64,000 nucleotides of DNA from Haloferula rosea (lineage in GTDB: Bacteria > Verrucomicrobiota > Verrucomicrobiia > Verrucomicrobiales > Akkermansiaceae), in contig NZ_JAENII010000015.1 of assembly GCF_016595525.1 (NCBI RefSeq), positions 1 through 64,000 of the forward strand, given 5' to 3'. Shown here piece after piece: positions 8,528 through 15,745 of the stretch. The notes below the pieces were generated by a model that saw only the letters and a program-made list of their open reading frames with translations, searched no databases and was not told where the DNA came from. Each line of letters begins with the position of its first letter. The stretch's first letter is position 1. The position numbers were made by a program, and so were the translations under genes.

Positions 8528-9676
8528 TCAGCCTTTGAGACTTTCGACGATGGGCTGGCGCATCGTGCGCCATGCCGGCCAGAGCGAGGCGAACAAGCCG
8601 AGGAGCAGAGCCGCGGCGAGGCCGGTGATGACGACGACTCCATCCGGTTGGATGGCGAGCGTCTGCCCCTCATTGCCGAGGGTGAATGACTGCCAAGCGA
8701 GGAAGCCGGTAGCCAGAGCGACGCCGAGCACGCCGCCCATGAGTCCTAACAGGGCGCCCTCGCTCATCACCAGCCAGGCGATCGCCTGGCCGGGGTAGCC
8801 GAGGGTTTGGAGGACGGCATTCTCCTTCACCCGGCCGCGCACGATGAGCAGCACGGCATTGGCGATCAGCCCGCCGACGGCGAGCACGGCCCCGATTCCC
8901 AGCCATCGCGTGAAGCCGATCAACTCGATCAACTCTGCGGCGGTCTCGGCAAAGAATGCCTTCTCCGGGCGGGTGTTGGTCGGTTGCTGGTCGCTGTGAA
9001 AGCGCTGGTCGATGGCGGTTGCGACGGATTCGAGCTGGTCGGACGAGTCGACGCGCACGTTGAACTGGGTCACGATTCCCAGGCCGGTCTTCGATGCTTG
9101 TTGGAGGAAGGGGAGGCTGACGTAGGCAACGTTGTTGTCCTGCGGGAATGGCGAGCGGATGATGCCCGCGACGTGCACGGTCACCCCGGCGGCCACGAAT
9201 CGGTCACCGGGTGACAACCCGCGCCGTTGGGCGAAGACTTCACCGAGCAGGGCGCCGTCACTCCGGCGGTTCCATTCCTCGAGGCTGCCTGCGATGACTT
9301 CAATCTCGGGAGCGTAGCTGGTCAGCGCGCCTTCCGGGACGCCGCGGAAGGTGATGACATCGAGTGAGGCCCCGCAGTTGTTCACGACGACTTGGATCGG
9401 GACGACTTCGCGCACGCCGTCGATGGTACGGATCTCATCGGCGTAGTGTTCAGGAAGCCGGCTGGTCGAGGGACAGAAGCGGTTCTCGCGATAGACGACC
9501 AGGGTGGTGTCGGCCGCGGTGGTTTGGGTCGCGGTGGCGAGCGAGCGCTGCATGGTTTCGACGGCGGTGAAGAGGAACATGCCGGAGGCCACGCCAAGCA
9601 CGGTGAGCCCGGTCCGCAATCGATGGCGGACCAGTTGCTTCCACGCGAGGGAGAGGAGATTGACGATGGCGGTCAT
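8528..9676 (-). CDS. ABC transporter permease, FtsX/MacB-like
   Basis: A 382-residue permease paralogous to its downstream neighbour. It has an N-terminal helix after a short amphipathic stretch (LAWKQLVRHRLRTGLTVLGV), a periplasmic domain of about 220 residues, and C-terminal helices. The conserved cytoplasmic segment is RGRVKENAVLQTLGYPGQAI. The start codon overlaps the ATPase stop codon by four bases, so translation is coupled. It belongs to the MacB/LolCE-type mechanotransmission class rather than to importers, as no binding protein is near. Confidence 0.88.
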   Translation of the reverse strand: MTAIVNLLSLAWKQLVRHRLRTGLTVLGVASGMFLFTAVETMQRSLATATQTTAADTTLVVYRENRFCPSTSRLPEHYADEIRTIDGVREVVPIQVVVNNCGASLDVITFRGVPEGALTSYAPEIEVIAGSLEEWNRRSDGALLGEVFAQRRGLSPGDRFVAAGVTVHVAGIIRSPFPQDNNVAYVSLPFLQQASKTGLGIVTQFNVRVDSSDQLESVATAIDQRFHSDQQPTNTRPEKAFFAETAAELIELIGFTRWLGIGAVLAVGGLIANAVLLIVRGRVKENAVLQTLGYPGQAIAWLVMSEGALLGLMGGVLGVALATGFLAWQSFTLGNEGQTLAIQPDGVVVITGLAAALLLGLFASLWPAWRTMRQPIVESLKG

Positions 9677-10356
9677 GGCTGGGTGATGAGCAGGCCTTTT
9701 TCAAGGTGCAGGGTGCGGTCGGCGGCATCGGCGGCGCGGGGGTCGTGGGTGACCATGACGATGGTCTTCCCGTGCTCATGGGCGAGGGCTTGGAGCAGCT
9801 CGAGGATGCGGGTCGCGCTCTCGCGGTCGAGGTCTCCGGTCGGTTCGTCGGCGACGAGCAGTTTGGGATCCGCCACCAGGGCGCGGGCGATCGCCACGCG
9901 TTGTTCCTGTCCGCCGGATAGCTCGGTCGGACGGTGGTGCATGCGGTCGCTGAGCCCGACGAGTTCGAGTGCGGACTCCACCTTCTCGCGTCGTTCGCTC
10001 TTGCTCATGGAGTCGAGCAGCAGCGGCAACTCGACGTTCTCGAAGGCGGTGAGGATGGGTACCAGGTGATAGAGCTGGAAGATGTAGCCGATGTTCCGCG
10101 CCCGCCAGCGCGTGAGCTGTCCGCGGGAAAGGCTGCCGATTTCGCTCCCGGCGATCTCAAGGGTGCCCGATGTGGGTGAGTCGATCCCGGAGAGGAGATT
10201 GAGCAGGGTGGTCTTGCCGGACCCGGATGGTCCCATCAGGGCAAGGAACTGGCCTTCGGGCACCTCGAGGTCGAGGGCTTCCAATGGGGTGACGGTGGTA
10301 CTGCCTTTCTGGTAGGTCTTGGTCAGGCCACGGCAGAGGATCATGGGTTGGCTCAT
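9673..10356 (-). CDS. ABC transporter ATP-binding protein, LolD/MacB type
   Basis: A 227-residue ATPase that powers the exporter. It has Walker A GPSGSGKTT (residues 42-50), Q-loop IFQLYHLVP, signature LSGGQEQRVAIARAL, Walker B LLVADEPTGDLD and H-loop MVTHD. The sequence VPILTAFENVELPLLL is typical of the LolD/MacB/FtsE subfamily. It overlaps the adaptor gene upstream and the permease gene downstream by four bases each. Confidence 0.94.
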   Translation of the reverse strand: MSQPMILCRGLTKTYQKGSTTVTPLEALDLEVPEGQFLALMGPSGSGKTTLLNLLSGIDSPTSGTLEIAGSEIGSLSRGQLTRWRARNIGYIFQLYHLVPILTAFENVELPLLLDSMSKSERREKVESALELVGLSDRMHHRPTELSGGQEQRVAIARALVADPKLLVADEPTGDLDRESATRILELLQALAHEHGKTIVMVTHDPRAADAADRTLHLEKGLLITQP

Positions 10357-11720
10357 GGCTGGATGGGTTGGACTCGTTGTTCGCTGCGCAGGCCGGATGG
10401 GTCGAGGACGACCCGGGCTCCCGGGAGGATTCCGGCTTCGATCTTCCGCATGCCGTCGCGGGTGCTTCCGAGGACGACCTTGTGGGGTTTGACCCGGTCA
10501 CTGTCGGGGTCGACCACCCAGACCTGTTCGCCATCCACGGCTGCTTCGGGAACCCACAGGGTGATCCCGCGGGTCGGTGTGGCCGTGGTGGTTGAGGCTT
10601 CGTGGAATTCCACTCGACAGAGCATTTCCGGGCGCAGGGCGTCGTGGGGGTCTTCGATGACCACCTTTGCCTGCAGGGTGTTCCGCTGGATGTCGGCTTC
10701 GCCGACGATGCGGGTGACCGATCCGCGGAAGGATTGGTCGGGGAGCAGGTTGCAGCGGATGGTGGCGGGCTGGCCGACGTGCAGTCGGGCGGCATCGGCA
10801 AGTGGGACATCCACACGGACCTGGAGCTTTTCGGGGTCGTAGAGGATGGCGACGGTCGAGCTGTCGGGGTCATCCATTCCGAGCATGCGTTTCTGGCCCG
10901 GGGCGGCGAGCAGCCGCAGGATGCGTCCGCGGATGGGTGCACGGATTTCGGTGCGGGAGAGGGCGAGTTCGGCCTGGTCGACGGCGACCTGTCCGGCCTG
11001 GATCATGTGTTCCATCGAGACGGTTTCGTAGGCGAGTTCATTGAACTGGGCGGCGATCTGGGAGACTTTGGATTCGGCGGCGGTGACCAGGGCACTCACG
11101 CGTTCGTAGTCGAGCCTGGCATCGACGATGTCCCTTTCGGAGACGGCGCGGGTGCCACTGCGCTCGAGTCGGTCGAGTCGGTCCTTGGCGGCATTGCGCA
11201 CGGCGATGGCGGATTTCACCTGGGCCTGGATGCCCTTCATTTCCTCGATGGTGCTGGTGATGCCCGCGCAGTGAGCATCGCGGCTGGATTCGCGACGGCT
11301 GAGTTCCTGCCGTGCGGCGGCAAGAGCGAGTTCGTTGTCCTCGGCGATCAGGGTGGCGATGAGGTCGCCTTTCTCGACGAGCTGTCCTTCGAGGACATGG
11401 ACTTCATCGACCACGCCATCGATGAGGGCGGTGGCCTTGACGCTCCATGGGTCAGGCTCGACCCAGCCGGTGGCCTGGAAAAGGACCGCGCTGTCGGTGT
11501 CCACGGTGGTCGGGGATGCGGCGGAGGTTTCACCTGGCACGGCGATGGCCTGCGCGATCTTCACCTCGGTGGCGGGAAGCAGGCGGTCGCGGAAAAGGGT
11601 GATGAAAAGGAGGGCGAAGCCGAGCAGGATACCGAATGGCAGCATCCATGCTCGCGAGCGGCGCGGCGGTGGAGCGCTGTCGCGGTGACGGCTGAGTGAA
11701 TCGAGAGTGGAAGTGGTCAT
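10353..11720 (-). CDS. HlyD/MacA-type periplasmic adaptor protein
   Basis: A 455-residue membrane fusion protein. It has a cytoplasmic N terminus, one helix (about 26-43), a lipoyl/biotinyl half (TGWVEPDPWSVKATALIDG, EGQLVEKGDLIATL), a coiled-coil hairpin (about 120-250), the second lipoyl half (LSRTEIRAPIRGRILRLLAAPGQ) and beta-barrel domains. Such proteins join an inner-membrane transporter to an outer-membrane channel. No TolC-like gene occurs in the window, so the channel would be encoded elsewhere. It sits 98 bases downstream of a cysteine-rich exported protein and overlaps the ATPase gene. Confidence 0.88.
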   Translation of the reverse strand: MTTSTLDSLSRHRDSAPPPRRSRAWMLPFGILLGFALLFITLFRDRLLPATEVKIAQAIAVPGETSAASPTTVDTDSAVLFQATGWVEPDPWSVKATALIDGVVDEVHVLEGQLVEKGDLIATLIAEDNELALAAARQELSRRESSRDAHCAGITSTIEEMKGIQAQVKSAIAVRNAAKDRLDRLERSGTRAVSERDIVDARLDYERVSALVTAAESKVSQIAAQFNELAYETVSMEHMIQAGQVAVDQAELALSRTEIRAPIRGRILRLLAAPGQKRMLGMDDPDSSTVAILYDPEKLQVRVDVPLADAARLHVGQPATIRCNLLPDQSFRGSVTRIVGEADIQRNTLQAKVVIEDPHDALRPEMLCRVEFHEASTTTATPTRGITLWVPEAAVDGEQVWVVDPDSDRVKPHKVVLGSTRDGMRKIEAGILPGARVVLDPSGLRSEQRVQPIQP

Positions 11721-11818
11721 GGACGAATGGAAGACAGGTGGCTGCGCTTCGAGAATGCAGCGTGAGATCGCGACACGAGGACGCGGTCAGGTGAAGGCGA
11801 CGGGAAAAAAGCGTCGCT

Positions 11819-12214
11819 TCAGAGTCTCCACACGCCAAAGGCGATGCGAACGGGGTCCCCGGTCGGTGGGGAGCAGCCGGAGGGGCGGCAAAGGGCCAGT
11901 TGATGCGCCATTGGAACCACGACGAAGTCGGCCGTGGTCACGACGGGGAGTGGTGCGGCAAGCGGGACGGGAAGCTGTGAGGCTTGGGGTTCCATGCCTT
12001 CCGGGATGCCGGAAACCAACACGCAGCACTCGGGCTCACCACAGCAGTCGGAGGCATCGGCCGCCTGGGGATCGCAGCAGGTGGCCTCTTCCTGGCAGCA
12101 AGGATCTGCCAGGGAGGACTGGGGACCGAGGCACAGGCACACCGGCATGGCTGCCGCGGGCAGATAGAGCCCGAGGAGCATGAGGAGTACGAGTGCTGTA
12201 GCCTTCCGAATCAT
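11819..12214 (-). CDS. Cysteine-rich exported protein of unknown function
   Basis: A 131-residue protein with a signal peptide (ATALVLLMLLGLYLPAAA). The mature part starts with ten cysteines packed in about 45 residues: CLC, then CC pairs in PCCQEEATCCDP and DCCGEPECCV. Two more follow in LCRPSGC. The middle is Pro/Val/Ala-rich and low in complexity. It may bind metal or be heavily disulfide-bonded; no family is recognised. It is the first gene of the cluster that includes the adaptor, ABC exporter and the cysteine-motif lipoprotein, and it is divergent from a cytochrome b562-like gene. Confidence 0.62.
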   Translation of the reverse strand: MIRKATALVLLMLLGLYLPAAAMPVCLCLGPQSSLADPCCQEEATCCDPQAADASDCCGEPECCVLVSGIPEGMEPQASQLPVPLAAPLPVVTTADFVVVPMAHQLALCRPSGCSPPTGDPVRIAFGVWRL

Positions 12215-12318
12215 GGCGCGGCGGTAGACTAAGCGTGGAAATTCGGGATTTCAAGCCGTGTGATGTCGAGAGCGTGGGGCTCAGCCTGTGACGATGCATG
12301 ACACGGTGGGCTGAAGGT

Positions 12319-12348
12319 TTGACAGGAAGCAGGTCCTACGCGTGTATC
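12319..12348 (+). promoter_or_regulatory. Candidate sigma-70-type promoter for the b562-like gene
   Basis: A perfect -35 TTGACA (12319-12324) lies 18 bases before TGTATC (12343-12348), a weak -10. The predicted start point is only a few bases before the ATG at 12357, so the transcript would be nearly leaderless. No ribosome binding site is seen, which agrees. This is a motif match only. Confidence 0.3.
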
Positions 12349-12356
12349 CGCAGCGT

Positions 12357-12764
12357 ATGAAGAAGCTTCTCATTCCCGCTTTGGCTCTTGGTCTGTTCGC
12401 CTTCACCCCGGCGCAGGCTGATGAGGAAACCCCGCTCGGTGAGCAGATGGAAATCCTCAATGATTCCTACAAGGCTTTCCGTCGGACTGATGACCCCGCT
12501 GAAGGAGCGAAGTTGGCCCGCGAGGCACAGGCTTCCGTCATCAAGGGCATGAGCATGACTCCGGAGTTCGTGGAAAAGGGGGGGCACCCCGGAGGCAAGG
12601 AGAAGGCCATGGTTTCCTATCGGAAGCAAATGGCGCAGCTGCTGATCACCCTCTGTGAGGTGGAGGAGGCGTTCCTTGCGAAGGACATGGACAAGGTTCA
12701 GGAGCTGATCACTCCGCTCAAGGATTCCAAAAAGAAGGGTCACGACGAGTTCATTGAAGAGTGA
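12357..12764 (+). CDS. Cytochrome b562-like exported protein
   Basis: A 135-residue protein with a signal peptide ending TPAQA (about residue 21) and an all-helical mature part. It resembles periplasmic cytochrome b562. Met31 in LGEQMEILND matches the heme-ligand methionine near the N terminus, and His129 in KKKGHDEFIEE matches the ligand histidine near the C terminus. No CXXCH motif is present, so heme would be non-covalent. Electron partners are unknown. The gene is monocistronic: divergent from the cysteine-rich exporter cluster and followed by a terminator. Some family members may not bind heme, so heme binding is inferred. Confidence 0.7.
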   Translation: MKKLLIPALALGLFAFTPAQADEETPLGEQMEILNDSYKAFRRTDDPAEGAKLAREAQASVIKGMSMTPEFVEKGGHPGGKEKAMVSYRKQMAQLLITLCEVEEAFLAKDMDKVQELITPLKDSKKKGHDEFIEE

Positions 12765-12820
12765 TGTTTCCGGGGTGGCCCGCGGCGGATGCCGAAGGCT
12801 TCCCACCAGATGATTTCATG

Positions 12821-12849
12821 AAAGGGGCATCCGTCGGGTGCCCCTTTTT
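12821..12849 (+). terminator. Rho-independent terminator after b562-like gene
   Basis: AAAGGGGCA pairs with TGCCCCTTT across a 9-base loop and runs into a stretch of T ending at 12849. It is about 57 bases after the stop codon. Confidence 0.85.
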
Positions 12850-12971
12850 CGTGTCCGTGTGGAGGGGTGTCGTTTGAATTCGGCAGGAACTTTGGAACGA
12901 CAAGTCGTGGGAGACTCTGCTAGATCTCTGTTGTGCTCCGCAAGATGACAGCCCGCAAGTCGGGGGAGAAG

Positions 12972-14639
12972 ATGAGCCGCGGCTGCGGTATGCTCTTCGG
13001 GATTGGCTGGACGGCCTTCAGCTCGATTTTCGTGGCGGTCGGCTTGTTTGCCTTCTGGAGCGGGGTGAAGACCCGGACGTGGGAGGAGGTTCCCTGCAAG
13101 ATCCTGAAATTCGAGATCATCGATGTGGTCAAGGAGGACCCGCCGTTCAAGGTCGAGCTGGCGTATCGCTATTCGGTCGATGGCAAGAGCTACACGGGCA
13201 CTCAACTCAAGGCGGAGTTCAAGGGTGAAGAGCAGTATGAGGACCTCGCTGAGATCGAGGATCGGATCTACGGTGGCGGTGAGGGCTCGGTGTGCTGGGT
13301 GAATCCCGATGACCCGACGGATGCGGTGCTTTTCCATGGTGGTGGAGACAGCTGGTTCGGGCTCATCTTCGTCGCTTTTGGCGGCGGCTTCGTGCTCATT
13401 GGTCTGGGGCTGATCTTTTCCGCATGGCGGGAAGGCAACCCGAAGAAGGCGGTGACCGAAGTCGGCGATGGCGAGGCCGATGGGAAACTTGGTGGGCTGT
13501 TGGGTTGTGGTTTTTTCGGGGTGTTCGCAGCGGTGGGTGTGGGCATGTTGCTGGGCTTGGTGGTACCCACCGGGTACCGCTATTTCGCCGTCAAGGGGTG
13601 GGTCGAAACCCCGGCGGAGGTAGTCTGGTCGCGGGTGCGGGAGAGTTCCGGCGACGATGGGCCGACCTACCGTGCTGACATCTTCTACAGCTATCAGTTC
13701 GAGGGGCGGAGCTATCGATCCAACGGCTACTCGCTGACGGGCGGAGGGGGCTCGAGTGGGCGGGATGGCAAACTGGAAATCGTGGAGGCGCATCCCAAGG
13801 GCAAGGCGATCACCTGTTATGTGAATCCCAAGCAACCGCGTGAAGCGCTGCTGAACCGGAGCCTCGGATGGTGGGCCCTGTTCGGTCTCTTCCCCTTGCC
13901 CTTCGCCGCGATCGGTCTGGGTGGGCTCTATGCGACCTTCATCCGCAAGGAGAAGCCGGCGGGAAAGAAGGCGAAGACGGGGAAGTCGGACAGGACGCCG
14001 CTGCGCATCGACCGAAGCCCCCCGTCGCGGAAAGGTTCGACGGTCGGGAAGCGTCTGCTGCACGTGCTCGGGGCCATCGCCATTGCCGCCTTCTGGAATG
14101 GGATCACTTCGGTGTTCGTGTGGCAGGTCTTCAAGGGGTGGAGGGACGGTGATTCGCCCTGGTTCCTGACTTTGTTCATGCTGCCGTTCGTGGCGGTCGG
14201 GATCGGGCTGATCATCCACGTGTTCTACCGCATCGTCGCGGTCTTCTCACCAATCTATGTGGTCGAGATCGGAGATGATACGATGTCGCCCGGCTCGCGC
14301 ACGTCGGTGTCGTGGCGGCGACGCGGTGGCTACGGCAGTCCTCGTCGACTGAGTGTCTGGCTGATCGGTCGTGAAGAGGCCACCTACCGACGGGGAACGG
14401 ACACGACGACGTCCACCGAATTGTTTTACGAAGAGTCGCTCTTTGAAACCGAAGTGAGCCAGATGATGCCAGCGGGGCGCTGTCGGCTCGACTTGCCCGA
14501 GGACGCGGTTCCGACCTTCGCCGGGAAGCACAACAAGCTGCAATGGTTCGTGGTGCTGGTGGCCGATGTGCCACGGCGTCCGGATGTGCGGGACGAGTAT
14601 GAAATCGTGGTCACGCCACAGGGAAGGAGCAGGTCATGA
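12972..14639 (+). CDS. Double DUF3592 membrane protein
   Basis: A 555-residue membrane protein with two DUF3592 units. Each unit is a beta domain following a helix: WEEVPCKILKFEI then LAYRYSVDGKSYTG and CWVNPDDPTDAVL (about 30-120), and later WVETPAEVVWSRV, FYSYQFEGRSYRS and CYVNPKQPREALL (about 205-300). Several helices separate them. A third helical block (about 360-420) leads to a C-terminal beta-rich domain of about 130 residues. That domain begins IYVVEIGDDTMSPGSRTSVS and looks arrestin-like; this part is inference. The ATG at 12972 follows a good ribosome binding site (GGGGGAG); the frame is open to 12933. It overlaps the next gene by four bases. Function unknown. Confidence 0.8.
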   Translation: MSRGCGMLFGIGWTAFSSIFVAVGLFAFWSGVKTRTWEEVPCKILKFEIIDVVKEDPPFKVELAYRYSVDGKSYTGTQLKAEFKGEEQYEDLAEIEDRIYGGGEGSVCWVNPDDPTDAVLFHGGGDSWFGLIFVAFGGGFVLIGLGLIFSAWREGNPKKAVTEVGDGEADGKLGGLLGCGFFGVFAAVGVGMLLGLVVPTGYRYFAVKGWVETPAEVVWSRVRESSGDDGPTYRADIFYSYQFEGRSYRSNGYSLTGGGGSSGRDGKLEIVEAHPKGKAITCYVNPKQPREALLNRSLGWWALFGLFPLPFAAIGLGGLYATFIRKEKPAGKKAKTGKSDRTPLRIDRSPPSRKGSTVGKRLLHVLGAIAIAAFWNGITSVFVWQVFKGWRDGDSPWFLTLFMLPFVAVGIGLIIHVFYRIVAVFSPIYVVEIGDDTMSPGSRTSVSWRRRGGYGSPRRLSVWLIGREEATYRRGTDTTTSTELFYEESLFETEVSQMMPAGRCRLDLPEDAVPTFAGKHNKLQWFVVLVADVPRRPDVRDEYEIVVTPQGRSRS

Positions 14640-15022
14640 GCATTCAATCGATCGAACTTGAGGGAGATGAGTGCTGCCAGCCCGGCAGCACCGTGCGGGG
14701 TCGGGTGGTGGGATCACGGATCGCCGGGGAGGTCCGCTTGTTCTGGAACACTTGTGGGCGTGGCACCGAAGAGGTCGGTGTGGTGGACCGGCAGCCCTTG
14801 TCCGGAGATGGGCGCTTCAGCCTCACGCTGGCAGAGGCTCCCTTCACCACGCAGGGCACGTTGGTCAGTATCGAATGGGGGATCGAATGGGTCGATGACT
14901 CGGGCGATGCCGTGGATCGCCGCGAGATTGTGGTTTCTCCCAGCGGCCGTCCGATCCGTCTTGCGCGGGTGGACGAACCCAAGAGTTCAAAATCCAAGCG
15001 GGTATGGAAATGGACGCGTTGA
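14636..15022 (+). CDS. Small beta-sandwich (arrestin-like?) protein
   Basis: A 128-residue cytoplasmic protein that starts inside the stop codon of the DUF3592 gene. Its strands alternate in an Ig/arrestin-like way: CCQPGSTVRGRVVG, EVRLFWNTCGRG, DGRFSLTLAEAPFTTQGTLV and SIEWGIEWVDD. The pattern resembles the end of the upstream DUF3592 protein, which suggests a related module. The C-terminal tail is basic. No database family is recognised with confidence. Coupled translation with both neighbours suggests a protein complex. Confidence 0.6.
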   Translation: MSIQSIELEGDECCQPGSTVRGRVVGSRIAGEVRLFWNTCGRGTEEVGVVDRQPLSGDGRFSLTLAEAPFTTQGTLVSIEWGIEWVDDSGDAVDRREIVVSPSGRPIRLARVDEPKSSKSKRVWKWTR

Positions 15023-15588
15023 ATGCACGCGACAATCCTTTCGCCACCCGGCGGGTGGAACGTTGTCTCGTCTTTGACCCGACACTGGTCGGCACGCGCT
15101 GGAGTGACTTGCTGGAACGGTGGGACCAGCTCGGTCGGCGGGCCTGTGTGGTGGGGCCTCACGGGGCGGGCAAAAGCACGTTCCTTGATGCATTCGTCGA
15201 CCGCCTCGATGTGCCGGTGGTGCGTTTCTTTTTCAACCGCGACAAGCGGTGCTTGAGCGATGATGACTTGCACAAGATGGAGGACGGTCGAGGCAGGATC
15301 TGGATGGCGGATGGTGATACCCACCTCGGGTTTTCCGAGCGTCGGCGGTTTCATCGGGCGTCGAGAGAGGCGGCCGGATTTCTTTCCGCCCGCCACCGGA
15401 CTCGAGGGCTTCCCGTGCTGCTTCGTCTGAAGCCTGACCTGGCGCTGGCCCGGGTGCTCCTCCATCGCGCTCACCCCGAGGGTGCTCCTTCACTCGAGCC
15501 GTTGGTTGTCGAGGCCTTCCGCCGTCGTCGCGGCAACCTTCGCCACCTGTGGCTCGACTGCTACGATCACCTAGCGGGGAGACGGTAG
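15004..15588 (+). CDS. P-loop ATPase of the DUF3592 operon
   Basis: A 194-residue cytoplasmic NTPase overlapping the preceding gene by 19 bases. It opens NPFATRRVERCLVF and has Walker A GPHGAGKST (51-59) and a possible Walker B region GRIWMADGD. The rest is Arg-rich and ends in DCYDHLAGRR. I recall planctomycete relatives with an NPF-x-T-R start and a GPHGSGKST loop, of unknown role. It may bind a nucleotide to regulate or energise the membrane protein. The start could also be the ATG two codons later. Confidence 0.7.
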   Translation: MEMDALNARDNPFATRRVERCLVFDPTLVGTRWSDLLERWDQLGRRACVVGPHGAGKSTFLDAFVDRLDVPVVRFFFNRDKRCLSDDDLHKMEDGRGRIWMADGDTHLGFSERRRFHRASREAAGFLSARHRTRGLPVLLRLKPDLALARVLLHRAHPEGAPSLEPLVVEAFRRRRGNLRHLWLDCYDHLAGRR

Positions 15589-15745
15589 CCTTCCTGCCAG
15601 TGGTCCGCGGTGCGCGGGTCCTTGATTGGATCCCATGGCAGCGGGAAATGGGGAGCCGAGTGATTGGGCAATCCGTTTCAGTGAACCGCCAGTTGACTCA
15701 TTTCGCCTTGGTTGGCGCTGCGGCCTGTGGCCAGAATGCGGGCTC

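Noticed and set aside
10602-11699. A 365-codon open frame on the plus strand
   Set aside because: It is antisense to the HlyD-type adaptor gene and is Gly/Asp-rich without any motif.
12816-14219. A 467-codon open frame on the minus strand
   Set aside because: It is antisense to the DUF3592 gene and also crosses the terminator at 12821-12849.
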